The notes: a model not told the origin generated them from the sequence alone. Shown: positions 17,810 through 26,965, numbered from the stretch's first letter. The stretch is DNA of 64,000 nucleotides from Oceanobacillus alkalisoli (GCF_021556485.1 NZ_JAKGBW010000008.1:84541-148540), one strand, 5' to 3'. Program-made: numbers and translations.

Positions 17810-20560
17810 TTGAATAAACAACCACCTACATTAACGCCAGAGCAACTGGCAAAATTGAGGAAAATGGGAAAGATTTTCGGCTGGATATTTGGAATTTTGT
17901 TAGTGGTAGGACTTTTATTTTTACTTACATTTAATTGGATAACCGATTATATATGGCTGGATAACTTAGGGTTCGGCAGCGTATTCACAACGATTCTTGG
18001 AAGTAAAATGACATTGATCGGAGTAGGGTTCGTCCTTTTCTTTGTTGCGTCATTCATAACTTTACAGTGGATCCGCAGTTCATATTTAAATCACTTTCAT
18101 GAAAGTCAGTTACCGCCATTTCTTGCGGAGAAAAAACTGAGTCGCTTAATTATCGTTGGTACATCTTTCTTCGTAGGGATTTTAGGAAGTTCGATTGTCC
18201 AAGGGCTTGGCTGGGAACCGCTGCTCAAGTTCTTGCAGCATGAAAAGTTCGGAGTAGCCGATCCACATTTTAATATGGATATTTCATTCTATATGTTTGT
18301 TTTACCATTCTTGGAGTTTATCGTCTATTTAATCTTAACATTGGCGATTTTAGCTCTGCTTGTTGTAATCGGGGCTTATTCCGTCTTTCATATGTATCGC
18401 TTAAGTAAGCGGGCACAGCTTCACATTGGAATTACAATCGGACTTGTTGGACTAATGGTGGCAGCGATTCATTTTCTGCAGCCCTATCACACCTTGCTAT
18501 CAAACCAGGTGAATATCTTCCAGACGAGTGTCGTTTATGGATTAAGTTATACGGATGAGCTCATCAATATACCGAAAGCTTACATCCTAGCGGGAGTTGC
18601 AATTATCGCAGCTGTTTGGACGATTATTGTACTATACCGCGGCAGAATCAATTCGGCAATAATTCCAATTGCTGTGTATGTTGTTGTATTGATTGCCGGA
18701 CAAGGTGCATCGATGATTGTGCAAAACTTCGTCGTTTCTCCAAATGAGTTTCAAAGAGAATCTCCATACTTGGAGCGTAACCTGGAGTTTACACGAGCAG
18801 CCTATGACTTGGATGGGATTACAGAAGAGGAACACCCTGGAAACCATTCACTTGATCAAGAAATGATAGAGAGGAACTCCCTCACCATTGACAACATTCG
18901 GATTAATGATTCACGGCCATTATTAGATATCTATAACCAAATTCAAACGTTCCGTACGTATTACCGTTTTAATGATATCGATATTGATCGGTACGAAATT
19001 GATGGGGATTATCAGCAAGTGTTTATCGGAGCTCGTGAATTAAGTACAGAAGACTTACCGGACCAAGCTCAGACATGGGTAAACAGAAATCTTCGTTATA
19101 CACATGGATACGGGATTGCGATGAGTCATGTAAATGAAATTACTGCTCAAGGGCAACCACAATATTTACAGCGTAACATTCCTGTTGAAGGAACGATTGA
19201 TATTGACCGTCCACAGATTTATTTTGGTGAAGAAGATTATAATGATGTTATTGTGAATACAAAGGTGGACGAATTTGATTATCCATCAGGGGACGAGAAC
19301 GTCTCTACCCGGTATGAAGAAGAAGCAGGGATTCAGCTGAACGGTCTTAATCGTTTATTATTTGCAATCGACCAAGGGTCTTTCCGTTTCCTCGTATCTG
19401 ATCAACTCGATTCGGAAAGTAGATTATTAAAGACCCGTAATATTATGGACCGGGTTCAAAAAATTGCACCGTTCTTTGAATATGACTCTGATCCATACAT
19501 TTTTATTAGAGATGATGGAAGCTTAGCATGGATGATGGATGGCTATTTAATCGCTGAGAATTACCCTTATTCGGAACAGTTCAGTGACGACAGCAATTAT
19601 ATGCGTAACTCGGTTAAAGTTGTTGTTGATGCATATACTGGAGAGGTCGATTTTTATATCGTGGAACCGGATGAACCACTCGTCAAGACATATCAGACGA
19701 TTTTCCCGGATTTATTCACGGAGGAGATTCCAGAAGATGTAGAGCGTCATTTCCGTTACCCGGAGACATTGTTTAAAGTGCAAGCGGAAATGTATGGTAC
19801 GTATCATATGTCTAACCTAGAAGTATTTTATAACCGGGAAGACTTCTGGCAATTTGCAACGGAGAACTATTTCGATTCCGATGTTGTAATTGAACCGTAT
19901 TATATAACGATGAAGTTACCGGAGTATGAGGAAGAAGAGTTTATTCTTATGGTTCCATATACCCCGCGGAATAGGCAGAATATGATTGCCTGGATGGGTG
20001 TACGAAATGACGGAGAGAATTATGGTGAATTATTCGTCTACACCTTCCCGAAACAACGGAATATTTATGGACCACAGCAAATCGAGAACCGAATTAACCA
20101 AGACAGTACGATTTCTCAACAGCTGAACTTATGGTCTCAAGGTGGTTCAGAAGTTATTCGCGGAAACTTGATTGCGATACCGATCGAGGACACGATTATG
20201 TATGTTGAACCGATTTACATCGAATCTGCTAATGAAACTTCTTTACCTGAAGTAAAACAGATTATTGTCGCGTATGAAGATCATATTGTGATGGAGACGA
20301 CTTTTGACCGCGCAATGGACTCACTCTTTGATTTAATGGATCCAGAGAGGGAATCACCTCCAGCCACTGACGACGAACAAGAAGAGCAACCAGAAGATGA
20401 AGAATCGATGCCATCTATCCCGCTTGAGGGAGCAGATATGATTCTTGAACAATTCTCAACTTTATTTGATGATTACCAAGAAGCATTATCAAGTGGAGAT
20501 TGGGAAGAGGCAGGAAGAATTATGGCTGAGATTGAAGAAATACTCGCATCGATGGAATAA
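17810..20560 (+). CDS. UPF0182 family large membrane protein
   Basis: A 916-residue protein beginning at TTG 17810 (AAAGGGAGGG upstream). It has seven hydrophobic segments in the first third (about 18-305: LVVGLLFLLTF, LFFVASFITL, IIVGTSFFVG, YLILTLAILALLVV and others), then a long soluble domain, and an acidic tail (PPATDDEQEEQPEDEE) before a final helix. This is the architecture of UPF0182 (COG1615), widely conserved and of unknown function. I can assign the family but not a role. It is a single-gene unit, with a terminator behind it. Confidence 0.85.
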   Translation: MNKQPPTLTPEQLAKLRKMGKIFGWIFGILLVVGLLFLLTFNWITDYIWLDNLGFGSVFTTILGSKMTLIGVGFVLFFVASFITLQWIRSSYLNHFHESQLPPFLAEKKLSRLIIVGTSFFVGILGSSIVQGLGWEPLLKFLQHEKFGVADPHFNMDISFYMFVLPFLEFIVYLILTLAILALLVVIGAYSVFHMYRLSKRAQLHIGITIGLVGLMVAAIHFLQPYHTLLSNQVNIFQTSVVYGLSYTDELINIPKAYILAGVAIIAAVWTIIVLYRGRINSAIIPIAVYVVVLIAGQGASMIVQNFVVSPNEFQRESPYLERNLEFTRAAYDLDGITEEEHPGNHSLDQEMIERNSLTIDNIRINDSRPLLDIYNQIQTFRTYYRFNDIDIDRYEIDGDYQQVFIGARELSTEDLPDQAQTWVNRNLRYTHGYGIAMSHVNEITAQGQPQYLQRNIPVEGTIDIDRPQIYFGEEDYNDVIVNTKVDEFDYPSGDENVSTRYEEEAGIQLNGLNRLLFAIDQGSFRFLVSDQLDSESRLLKTRNIMDRVQKIAPFFEYDSDPYIFIRDDGSLAWMMDGYLIAENYPYSEQFSDDSNYMRNSVKVVVDAYTGEVDFYIVEPDEPLVKTYQTIFPDLFTEEIPEDVERHFRYPETLFKVQAEMYGTYHMSNLEVFYNREDFWQFATENYFDSDVVIEPYYITMKLPEYEEEEFILMVPYTPRNRQNMIAWMGVRNDGENYGELFVYTFPKQRNIYGPQQIENRINQDSTISQQLNLWSQGGSEVIRGNLIAIPIEDTIMYVEPIYIESANETSLPEVKQIIVAYEDHIVMETTFDRAMDSLFDLMDPERESPPATDDEQEEQPEDEESMPSIPLEGADMILEQFSTLFDDYQEALSSGDWEEAGRIMAEIEEILASME

Positions 20561-20582
20561 AAAAATACACATCGTATAATCT

Positions 20583-20615
20583 AAGACGCGCAGGCAACCC
20601 CTGCCCGTCTTTTTG
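20583..20615 (+). terminator. Terminator of the UPF0182 gene
   Basis: AAGACG and GGCA pair with TGCC and CGTCTT (20583-20611) with a small internal loop, followed by T5. Confidence 0.8.
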
Positions 20616-20739
20616 GATGTTTAATTTTTAATTTTTTAATAATAATGTATATTCATCAACAATCTGGACATCCTAGTCTGGTGTAAAGGTAGTGACAATC
20701 GATAAACTACCAAATTGCAAGTACCAGAGAGGTGTAAAG

Positions 20740-21417
20740 ATGAATATTTTTTACAAAAAGCTGGGAATCATTAGTCTAGCTATTATTATTTTCCTAGTGG
20801 CAGTATCGATGTTGACACCAGAAGAAGATATCCAAACAGAGGCAGCGAAGACCCAACTTGTAAATAAAGTAATCAAACAAGAGCAAGTTGGTTTGAGAGA
20901 AATATCCTTATTCAAGAAAGAATTCAACCATAAGTCAGCACCAGTAACGTATATTTCAAGTGACAGTATTGAACCACGACAAACGTTAGAGGATGCAATT
21001 GATTTTGAAGTCTATCCAACCGAACGTGTTGTTGCGACAGGTTATACGGCAGGGTATGAATCAACAGGAAAAACAGAATCCCATCCGGAATACGGCATAA
21101 CCTTTTCAGGAGTGACAGTGAAGCGGGACTTATATTCAACAATCGCAGCGGACTTAAATGTATTTCCAATCGGAACAATTCTTTATATTCCATCCTATGG
21201 CTATGGAGTTGTCGCGGATAAAGGGAGTGCAATCCGAGGCAATAAAATTGATTTGTATTATGAAACGATCGATGATGTGTTTAATGAGTGGGGGAAACAA
21301 GAACTTGATGTTTACGTCATTGAGATGGGAGACGGACAGTTAACAGAAGAAGCCCTCGCAGAGCTTAATGAAAACGAAGCCCTCCAAGTATTTCGCTCAG
21401 AGTTTACAGGTGAATAA
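20740..21417 (+). CDS. yuiC: Secreted 3D-domain protein, YuiC-like
   Basis: A 225-residue exported protein with an N-terminal membrane segment (about 8-25) and a C-terminal 3D (double-psi barrel) domain, seen in [20 protein letters not shown] and the aspartates of [16 protein letters not shown]. The 3D fold is related to MltA lytic transglycosylases; B. subtilis YuiC is a stationary-phase muralytic enzyme controlling resuscitation-type functions. I start at ATG 20740 with AGAGGTG upstream, not at the GTG 20692. It faces yuiD across a shared terminator, as this pair is found in Bacillus, which supports the name. Confidence 0.82.
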   Translation: MNIFYKKLGIISLAIIIFLVAVSMLTPEEDIQTEAAKTQLVNKVIKQEQVGLREISLFKKEFNHKSAPVTYISSDSIEPRQTLEDAIDFEVYPTERVVATGYTAGYESTGKTESHPEYGITFSGVTVKRDLYSTIAADLNVFPIGTILYIPSYGYGVVADKGSAIRGNKIDLYYETIDDVFNEWGKQELDVYVIEMGDGQLTEEALAELNENEALQVFRSEFTGE

Positions 21418-21426
21418 ACATACGAA

Positions 21427-21463
21427 AAATCCAGAAAGGAGTTTAAATTCCTTTCTGGATTTA
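21427..21463. terminator. Bidirectional terminator between yuiC and yuiD
   Basis: A perfect 14 bp stem (AAATCCAGAAAGGA at 21427-21440, complement at 21449-21462) with A and T runs on the two sides; it ends at the stop codon of the minus-strand gene. Confidence 0.92.
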
Positions 21464-21940
21464 TTAGATGAACCAAGGATGGACAACGAACGCTACAATA
21501 ATACCAGTAATTGCACCGAAGAAAACCTCAATCGGTTCATGCCCTAATAATTCTTTTAGATCTTCTCGTCTTTCTTTATCCTCTTTTTTATTCCAGTCTC
21601 TGACATCTTCAAATATAGTTTGTAAGTCGTTCATCAATTGATTGAGAACAACTGCATGTTTACCTGCATGACGCCGGATCCCGGAAGCATCATACATCGT
21701 AATTACACTAAATACACAGGCAACCGCAAATATCGTTGAAGTAACACCTTCCACAATACCTACTGCAGTCGTAAGCGATGTGACAGCAGCAGAATGACTG
21801 CTTGGCATCCCGCCTGTACTAAATGCAATACGAAAAGAAAGCTCTCTTGCTACGATTAATTTGATCGGAATTTTTATAAATTGCGCAAAGACAATTGCAA
21901 TTAAAGCAGCCCATAACGGAAAGTTTGCAAAGATTTCCAT
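21464..21940 (-). CDS. yuiD: Divergent PAP2 family (DUF212) membrane protein, YuiD-like
   Basis: 158 residues with four hydrophobic segments and the family motifs QFIKIPIKL, GGMPSSHSAAVTSL and IRRHAGKHAVVLNQ, and a late LGHEPIEVFFGAITG. DUF212 proteins resemble acid phosphatase/vanadium-dependent haloperoxidase (PAP2) membrane enzymes; the SSHS and GH motifs fit, but the substrate is unknown. ATG at 21940 is preceded by GGAAGG on the minus strand. It is convergent with yuiC. Confidence 0.85.
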   Translation of the reverse strand: MEIFANFPLWAALIAIVFAQFIKIPIKLIVARELSFRIAFSTGGMPSSHSAAVTSLTTAVGIVEGVTSTIFAVACVFSVITMYDASGIRRHAGKHAVVLNQLMNDLQTIFEDVRDWNKKEDKERREDLKELLGHEPIEVFFGAITGIIVAFVVHPWFI

Positions 21941-22052
21941 TGCTTATTTCTTCCTTCCTGATTGTTTGCCAATGTTTTTTTAAGTTTATCATAGTGGCAT
22001 AGCATCCGTAAAACAATTGCAGTATAGAAGGAAATAATAAATCAGCGGCTTC

Positions 22053-22349
22053 CTATCATTCAGCGTAAGTGGAACTTTCTTCTGCATGCTCAGAGGAAAA
22101 GCCAAGTTAGGAGCACTATGTCAAATTCCAGAAGTATAATCTTCCACAATTTCTATTCACAATTAGTTGCCCGGTGGACGGTGACTCCTGCGGGAAAGCG
22201 AAGACGCTTGAGCCCCCGCAGGAAGTGCTTTCCTTCCGAGGGGGCTCAAGCGCGGGACCCTGGGATGCGCATCCATCCACTGGGCAACTTAACGACGAGT
22301 AGAGAGCCAGCCAGGAAAACGTGCAAAATACTTACGCTGACACCGAAAG
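22053..22349. mobile_element. Composite palindromic MITE-like element, copy 3 (module A lost)
   Basis: About 297 bp with degenerate terminal repeats (CATTCAGCGTAAGTG at 22057-22071; CTTACGCTGA at 22331-22340). Only module B remains (AGTTGCCCGGTGGACGG to CACTGGGCAACT, about 22163-22290), with a GC-rich inner palindrome (GAGCCCCCGCAGG). Its right end stops 3 nt before the bioY stop codon. Confidence 0.78.
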
Positions 22350-22352
22350 TAA

Positions 22353-22946
22353 TCAGGCTCTTGCTTTAATCCAGTTTGCAGGTACACGCTTCACAAGCTG
22401 AACCATAAAGAAAGCAGCGACAAAGGAAAGGGCCGTATCCTTGATTAGAAAGGGAATCATTCCAGTCCAAGCGATGAGATAAGAAATTTCAAGATTAAGC
22501 CACGTATTCATCGCAAGATACATGTAAGAGACTCCAATGACATAATTCAAAATGAGACCGGCAAAAGCTCCTAGAGAATATCCAACCATCGATTCTTTAT
22601 GAAACTTCTCACTAATCCAGCCGGCAGCATAAGCAATAAATACGAAAGAAATAATAAATCCGCCTGTAGGACTAATCAATGCAAAAGGACCACCTTGTAA
22701 TCCGGCAAAAATCGGCACACCGCTCGTACCAACAAGAATATATGTAATAATAGCAAAAGCACCGAGCCGTTTACCAAGCATAAATCCAGCCAAAGTTGCA
22801 AAAAATGTTTGTAAAGAAACGGGTACACTCGTTCCGCCAATTGGTATCGCAAGAAACGGGAACCATACTGTAATATTTGCTCCTATCGTCATTAAACAAA
22901 CAAACATTGCCCCAAATGTTAAATCAATTGGTTTAATTCTACTCAT
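22353..22946 (-). CDS. bioY: Biotin transporter S component BioY
   Basis: Substrate-binding membrane subunit of an ECF-type biotin importer. I start at 22946 (MSRIKPIDLTFGAM) because GGGGGAA precedes it; the upstream extension of 39 codons covers the promoter and operator. The 197-residue protein has six membrane helices and the BioY signature region GTSGVPIFAGLQGGPFALISPTGGF. Its promoter overlaps a BirA-like palindrome, consistent with repression by biotin. No ECF ATPase genes are nearby, so it probably uses the shared EcfAA'T module or works alone. Confidence 0.95.
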   Translation of the reverse strand: MSRIKPIDLTFGAMFVCLMTIGANITVWFPFLAIPIGGTSVPVSLQTFFATLAGFMLGKRLGAFAIITYILVGTSGVPIFAGLQGGPFALISPTGGFIISFVFIAYAAGWISEKFHKESMVGYSLGAFAGLILNYVIGVSYMYLAMNTWLNLEISYLIAWTGMIPFLIKDTALSFVAAFFMVQLVKRVPANWIKARA

Positions 22947-22967
22947 AAAAATTCCCCCTTTTTTATG

Positions 22968-23021
22968 ATAATACGAGGGAAATGAGTTTTTGTCAACCTG
23001 ATTTAAATGGGGGGGTGACAT
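22968..23021 (-). promoter_or_regulatory. bioY promoter with candidate BirA operator
   Basis: On the minus strand TTGACA (22996-22991) and TATTAT (22973-22968) are separated by exactly 17 nt. Overlapping the -35 is TTGTCAACC (22990-22998), then 14 nt, then GGGTGACAT (23013-23021): an imperfect inverted repeat close to the BirA consensus TTGTTAACC-N14-16-GGTTAACAA. The left half differs at one base, the right half at several. Biotin repression is inferred. Confidence 0.6.
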
Positions 23022-23030
23022 AAAGGAAAG

Positions 23031-23054
23031 AGCCTCTCGGAAGTTTGAGAGGCT
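23031..23054 (-). terminator. Terminator of deoD
   Basis: AGCCTCTC (23031-23038) pairs with GAGAGGCT (23047-23054), just beyond the deoD stop on the minus strand, followed by CTTTCCTTT. It insulates the bioY promoter. Confidence 0.7.
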
Positions 23055-23068
23055 TATCATCAACCAAA

Positions 23069-23770
23069 TTATACAGTTTCTAGTGCGATTTCGATCATTT
23101 CATTGAATGTTGTTTGGCGTTCTTCTGCAGTTGTTTCTTCACCAGTTAGGATATGATCGGAAACAGTAAGAATGGATAGAGCGTGTCTGTTAAATTTCGC
23201 TGCAAGCGTATATAAAGCAGTCGTCTCCATTTCCACGGCAAGTACTTTATAGGCTGCGAGTAATTCATTTACAGCTTTCGCATTCTCGCGATAAAAGCTG
23301 TCACTTGTAAATACATTCCCTACGCGCACTGGCAAATTCTTATCCGACGCAGCATCATAAGCCCCTTTTAATAAATCGAAATCTGCAAGGGGAGCATAGA
23401 AAATATCACCGAAAACAAGCTTATTTACCTGGGAATCGGTTGTTGCTCCTTGGGCAAGAATGACATCCCTAACTTGAACATCTTCCTGAAGTGCTCCGCA
23501 GCTACCAACCCGAATTAAATTTTTCACATCATACTCATTTATTAACTCATTGACATAGATGGAAATAGAAGGCACTCCCATTCCCGTCCCTTGAACAGAA
23601 ATATCTTTACCTTTGTATTTTCCAGTATAACCATACATGCCACGAACCTCATTATAGAGCTTCGCATCTTCTAAAAAAGTTTCGGCAATGTATTTTGCCC
23701 GTAATGGATCTCCAGGTAATAATATTGTTTCTGCTATTTCGCCTTTTTCTGCACCGATGTGTACACTCAT
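23069..23770 (-). CDS. deoD: Purine nucleoside phosphorylase, DeoD type
   Basis: Hexameric phosphorylase that splits purine (deoxy)nucleosides into base and (deoxy)ribose 1-phosphate for salvage. The 233-residue protein has the family length and motifs: [23 protein letters not shown] at the N-terminus, phosphate-binding RVGSCGAL and the nucleoside site VEMETTALY, then [11 protein letters not shown] near the end. ATG at 23770 follows AAGGAGG on the minus strand. It is transcribed alone. Confidence 0.96.
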   Translation of the reverse strand: MSVHIGAEKGEIAETILLPGDPLRAKYIAETFLEDAKLYNEVRGMYGYTGKYKGKDISVQGTGMGVPSISIYVNELINEYDVKNLIRVGSCGALQEDVQVRDVILAQGATTDSQVNKLVFGDIFYAPLADFDLLKGAYDAASDKNLPVRVGNVFTSDSFYRENAKAVNELLAAYKVLAVEMETTALYTLAAKFNRHALSILTVSDHILTGEETTAEERQTTFNEMIEIALETV

Positions 23771-23883
23771 GAATTATTCCTCCTTAAACGATCTTAAAGT
23801 AAAGGTATCACACTCAAAAATGAATGACAAACGACAAATAACAACATTTTTGAAAAAATGATAGCCGTTTCACTGGTTATTAG

Positions 23884-23912
23884 TTTAAAAGTGCCGAAGA
23901 ATTGTTTATAAT
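23884..23912 (+). promoter_or_regulatory. ptsH promoter
   Basis: TTTAAA (23884-23889), 17 nt spacer, perfect TATAAT (23907-23912), about 62 nt upstream of ptsH. Confidence 0.65.
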
Positions 23913-23973
23913 AGATGTAAGGGTTATATTGTAACAATAGTTACGGTAAATAGATGGAAGGGAAGCGATAAAT

Positions 23974-24237
23974 ATGCAAACAAAAAACTTTACTATAACC
24001 GCTGAATCAGGAGTACACGCACGTCCAGCCACATTATTGGTGAATAAGGCAGGACAGTACAGTTCAGATATTCAAATTACGTATAAGGATAAAAAAGTAA
24101 ACTTGAAATCAATCATGGGTGTTATGTCTCTTGGTATCCCGCGTGGTGCGGAAGTAGAAGTATCTGCTGATGGTAATGACGCAGAAGAAGCTATTGAAGG
24201 AATTACTTCAGTCATTGAAGAACATCTAGGAGAGTAA
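23974..24237 (+). CDS. ptsH: Phosphocarrier protein HPr
   Basis: HPr passes phosphate from enzyme I to sugar-specific EIIs and, when phosphorylated on serine, acts with CcpA in carbon catabolite control. The 87-residue protein has both regulatory residues: His15 in SGVHARPAT and Ser46 in NLKSIMGV. His15 separates it from Crh, which has Gln there. It stands alone with its own promoter and terminator, not in a ptsGHI or ptsHI operon; enzyme I must be elsewhere. Confidence 0.95.
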   Translation: MQTKNFTITAESGVHARPATLLVNKAGQYSSDIQITYKDKKVNLKSIMGVMSLGIPRGAEVEVSADGNDAEEAIEGITSVIEEHLGE

Positions 24238-24242
24238 ACAAT

Positions 24243-24277
24243 AAAAAGGAAGCGAGAATATCTCTAGCTTCCTTTTC
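24243..24277. terminator. Bidirectional terminator between ptsH and kapB
   Basis: AAAAGGAAGC (24244-24253) pairs with GCTTCCTTTT (24267-24276). The TAG stop codon of kapB (24264-24266) lies in the loop. Confidence 0.88.
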
Positions 24278-24662
24278 CTATTTTGGCATATACTTCTTTT
24301 GCTAAGCGATCCAATGTCTGCAATGCTAGTCGGTTGTAAGCACTGTCTTCTTCGTTCAGCTTCTTTCGATAATCTGTAATTGCTTGTTCGAGTGAGGCGG
24401 CATAGTCCGGTACCTTGCCGTCAAACGGATGGACAGCGGGCTTTTTAACATTCATCTTCTCGCGAAAGGCGAGCGCTTTCCGTTCATGGAAAAAGACATT
24501 TTCCGTTTCATACATATTATGCAGATCCCCTTGGAGCGGGTGCTTGTGGACAGCAAGTACTTCAATGAGATACATGTCGCCTCGGTCTTCTTTCACCTTT
24601 CCGATATATGTTCCGGACCTGTAATGTGCTTTTGCAAGCTCCCCAATGTTTACCTTACCCAT
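24264..24662 (-). CDS. kapB: Kinase-associated protein B, KapB-like
   Basis: KapB is needed for activity of the sporulation sensor kinase KinB in B. subtilis. The 132-residue product matches the family in the HYRSGTYIGKV start, the VLAVHKHPLQGDLHN block (about 35-49) and FFHERKALAFREK (about 57-69), and a helical C-terminus. GAGGGGG precedes the ATG at 24662. Although named a lipoprotein in some annotations, I see no signal peptide or lipobox. kinB is not adjacent, unlike in B. subtilis. Confidence 0.85.
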   Translation of the reverse strand: MGKVNIGELAKAHYRSGTYIGKVKEDRGDMYLIEVLAVHKHPLQGDLHNMYETENVFFHERKALAFREKMNVKKPAVHPFDGKVPDYAASLEQAITDYRKKLNEEDSAYNRLALQTLDRLAKEVYAKIGKGS

Positions 24663-24745
24663 TTTACAACCCCCTCTACTTATTGTGCCAAATCCATGAA
24701 CTTTTTGCGAATAATTACCACTTGTTTTCTATTGAAAGTTAATTT

Positions 24746-24754
24746 TGCTATAAT
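24746..24754 (+). promoter_or_regulatory. Extended -10 promoter of the small membrane protein gene
   Basis: TGC plus perfect TATAAT (24749-24754), 23 nt upstream of the start codon. No -35 at standard spacing. Confidence 0.5.
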
Positions 24755-24777
24755 AAACGGTAAGGATGTGATGAAAA

Positions 24778-24975
24778 ATGGATTTCTTCTATTTTCCGGA
24801 TGATAAATCTGAAATGATTCTTCCAATACTCACCCTGCTTCTTTTTATTGCTCTTGCATTTGTTGCGGTGAGATTTATGGTGCGACGCTCCAAGAAAGAA
24901 GAAGTTAAGTTTGAAGAGAAATATAAAGAACGGATTGAAGAAGTAGAAAAAGAGTTGAATAAAAATAATCATTAG
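24778..24975 (+). CDS. Small single-pass membrane protein of unknown function
   Basis: 65 residues: a short N-terminus (MDFFYFPDDKSE), one membrane helix (about 13-33, ILPILTLLLFIALAFVAVRF), then a highly charged tail rich in Lys and Glu likely to form a coiled coil. AAGGATG lies about 9 nt upstream of ATG 24778, and a TGC-TATAAT promoter is present. I do not recognise a family. The clean promoter, ribosome binding site and composition argue that it is real. Confidence 0.65.
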   Translation: MDFFYFPDDKSEMILPILTLLLFIALAFVAVRFMVRRSKKEEVKFEEKYKERIEEVEKELNKNNH

Positions 24976-25047
24976 TTCGTATAATCCAACGTTTAAAATA
25001 TAGCTTTTTTTGGGATACTAAGATTAGTAACCTAAAGGAGAAGAGCT

Positions 25048-25560
25048 ATGCGTTGGATTTTTTGTTTGTTTATTATATTCTTAGCGGCTTGTACATCTAA
25101 TACAGATGAGGCTTTAAAAGAAGTTGCCATGTTGAATGCGGATGGTGATAAGCTTGGAACGACAACTTTAACAGAAGACGGGGAGGGAGTAAGTATTAAA
25201 CTCAAGCTGGAAGGGGTGGAACCGGGCTGGCACGGGATCCATGTCCATGAATTTGCTAAATGCGAGCCACCGGACTTTGCGAGTGCCGGTAATCATTTTA
25301 ACCCAGAGGATAGTGAGCATGGGTTGATGAACCCAGAAGGTCCGCATCTTGGTGATCTCCCCAATGTCGAGGCGGATGGGGACGGTAAAATAGATGTGGA
25401 ACTTGAACTGCCGGAAGCTACCCTATTAGATGGTAAAAACTCGCTGATAAGAGAAGACGGGACTTCCTTAGTTCTGCATGACAGTCCAGATGATGGATAT
25501 ACACAGCCGAGCGGGGATTCTGGAGAACGGATTGCTTGTGGTGAAATTACTGCAAATTAA
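25048..25560 (+). CDS. sodC: Cu/Zn superoxide dismutase lipoprotein
   Basis: Extracytoplasmic superoxide dismutase anchored by lipid at Cys15 (lipobox LAAC). The 170-residue protein keeps the whole metal site: copper ligands His65, His67 (IHVHEF), bridging His83 (GNHFNP) and His144 (VLHDSPDD); zinc ligands His91, His100 and Asp103; and the disulfide pair Cys72/Cys164. This matters because B. subtilis YojM, the nearest relative I know of, is reported to lack part of the copper site; this one looks competent. AAAGGAG precedes the ATG. Confidence 0.93.
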   Translation: MRWIFCLFIIFLAACTSNTDEALKEVAMLNADGDKLGTTTLTEDGEGVSIKLKLEGVEPGWHGIHVHEFAKCEPPDFASAGNHFNPEDSEHGLMNPEGPHLGDLPNVEADGDGKIDVELELPEATLLDGKNSLIREDGTSLVLHDSPDDGYTQPSGDSGERIACGEITAN

Positions 25561-25569
25561 TTCAATAAG

Positions 25570-25595
25570 AAAAGCGCCCGAATAGGCGCTTTTTT
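25570..25595. terminator. Bidirectional terminator between sodC and patB
   Basis: AAAAGCGCC (25570-25578) pairs with GGCGCTTTT (25585-25593) and is followed by T; A run on the other side serves the convergent patB. Confidence 0.88.
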
Positions 25596-25604
25596 CAATT
25601 TCTC

Positions 25605-26777
25605 TTACCTTCTATTTTCAACTGCTTTAATGATTCGATTAACAGCTTCCTCAAGAGTAGAGCGGGGGCACCCTATGTTCAGGCGCATAAACGCACTTCC
25701 TTCCTCTCCGTAATCAATTCCTGCATTTAATCCGACTTTTGCTTCTTTTACGAAAAACTCACGAATACCTGCCGAATCAAGTCCAAGTCCACTACAGTCA
25801 ATCCAGAGGAGATACGTTCCTTCTGTTTCGACTACTTTCAGTTCAGGAGCATGTTTTTCAAAGTTTTCTTTCACATATTGATAATGGCTTTCTAATAGAG
25901 CGGTCAATTCATCGACCCAAGCAGCACCGTGTGTATAGGCAGCTTGCATTGCAATTTGCCCCATTGTATTTAGCATATTATTAAAACCTTGTTTATGGCA
26001 AAACTCGTCCAACTTCGCTCTTACTTCCTGATTCGATGTTACACAATAGGATGTAGCGAGACCAGGGACGTTAAAGGTTTTCGATGGAGCCATACATGTA
26101 ATTGTTTGATTGGCAACATCCTCGGACAAGGCGGCAATCGGAATATGTTTATAACCAGGATAGCTGAGATCACCATGAATCTCGTCAGAAATAATCAGCA
26201 CATCATGCTTCACGCACAGCTCGGCCATTTTCTCCAGTTCTTCTTTCTTCCAAACCCGACCAACTGGATTGTGCGGTGAACAAAGAATAAATGCTTTTAC
26301 TTCTTTAAGTTTAGCTTCAAAATCAGCAAAATCAATCGTATAATAATGATCCTCAAAAACGAGAGGATTTTTGACAATTGTACGGTCATGCGCTTCAATT
26401 ACATTATAGAATGGTGGATAAACTGGCGTCTGAATCAAAATACCGTCTTTTGGTTCTGTAAATGCTTGGATAGCCATATGTAGGGATGTAACGACTCCGT
26501 TACTGAAGGTTAACCATTCTGGTTGAATATCCCATTGATGTCGCTGCTTATTCCAATCAACAATTGAAGCTTTTAGTTCATCATCTGCAATCGTATATCC
26601 GTATACTCCATGGCGAGCTCGTTCCATTAATGCTTCATTTACCTCTTTAGGCGCCTTAAAATCCATATCAGCAACCCACATTGGAATGACATCTGGTGAT
26701 TCAAATAAAGTCTCCGCCATATCCCATTTCACAGAATTTGTATTCTTTCGGTCAATGTTTTCGTCAAAGTTTCCCAT
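25605..26777 (-). CDS. patB: PLP-dependent C-S lyase, PatB/MalY family
   Basis: Fold-type I aminotransferase-like enzyme that acts as a cysteine/cystathionine beta-lyase. 390 residues with PLP-binding features: CSPHNPVGRVW (about 166-176), SDEIHGDL (about 198-205) and the Schiff-base Lys233 in APSKTFNVPG; a terminal RLNIGCPR carries the carboxylate-binding arginine. AGGAGGT precedes the ATG at 26777. In B. subtilis patB neighbours kinB and kapB; here kapB is close but kinB is not seen. Cystathionine lyase is the main activity reported for the family. Confidence 0.9.
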   Translation of the reverse strand: MGNFDENIDRKNTNSVKWDMAETLFESPDVIPMWVADMDFKAPKEVNEALMERARHGVYGYTIADDELKASIVDWNKQRHQWDIQPEWLTFSNGVVTSLHMAIQAFTEPKDGILIQTPVYPPFYNVIEAHDRTIVKNPLVFEDHYYTIDFADFEAKLKEVKAFILCSPHNPVGRVWKKEELEKMAELCVKHDVLIISDEIHGDLSYPGYKHIPIAALSEDVANQTITCMAPSKTFNVPGLATSYCVTSNQEVRAKLDEFCHKQGFNNMLNTMGQIAMQAAYTHGAAWVDELTALLESHYQYVKENFEKHAPELKVVETEGTYLLWIDCSGLGLDSAGIREFFVKEAKVGLNAGIDYGEEGSAFMRLNIGCPRSTLEEAVNRIIKAVENRR

Positions 26778-26801
26778 TTAATTACCTCCTAGCAATGTTA
26801 T

Positions 26802-26955
26802 CACGCATTAACGATCTATAATACCCTACCTTTAAACATGAGGGAAGTCTAAAATCAGAAGGTGGGGATATACAGACCGTAAATCCCTGATTCTGTTCAA
26901 CTAACATTTAGTGGGGGAGATAAGGCATCCCCCATTGAATGAAGTTTCACTTTAT
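26802..26955 (+). mobile_element. PATE-like mini-element, copy 2 (full length)
   Basis: 154 bp. Left end CACGCATTAACG follows GTTAT; right end TGAAGTTTCACTTTAT. Internal blocks shared with copies 3 and 5 include CTGATTCTGTTCAACTAACA and a terminal hairpin (GTGGGGGA with TCCCCCAT). It lies directly upstream of patB. No reading frame is present. Confidence 0.78.
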
Positions 26956-26965
26956 AATCAATTAT

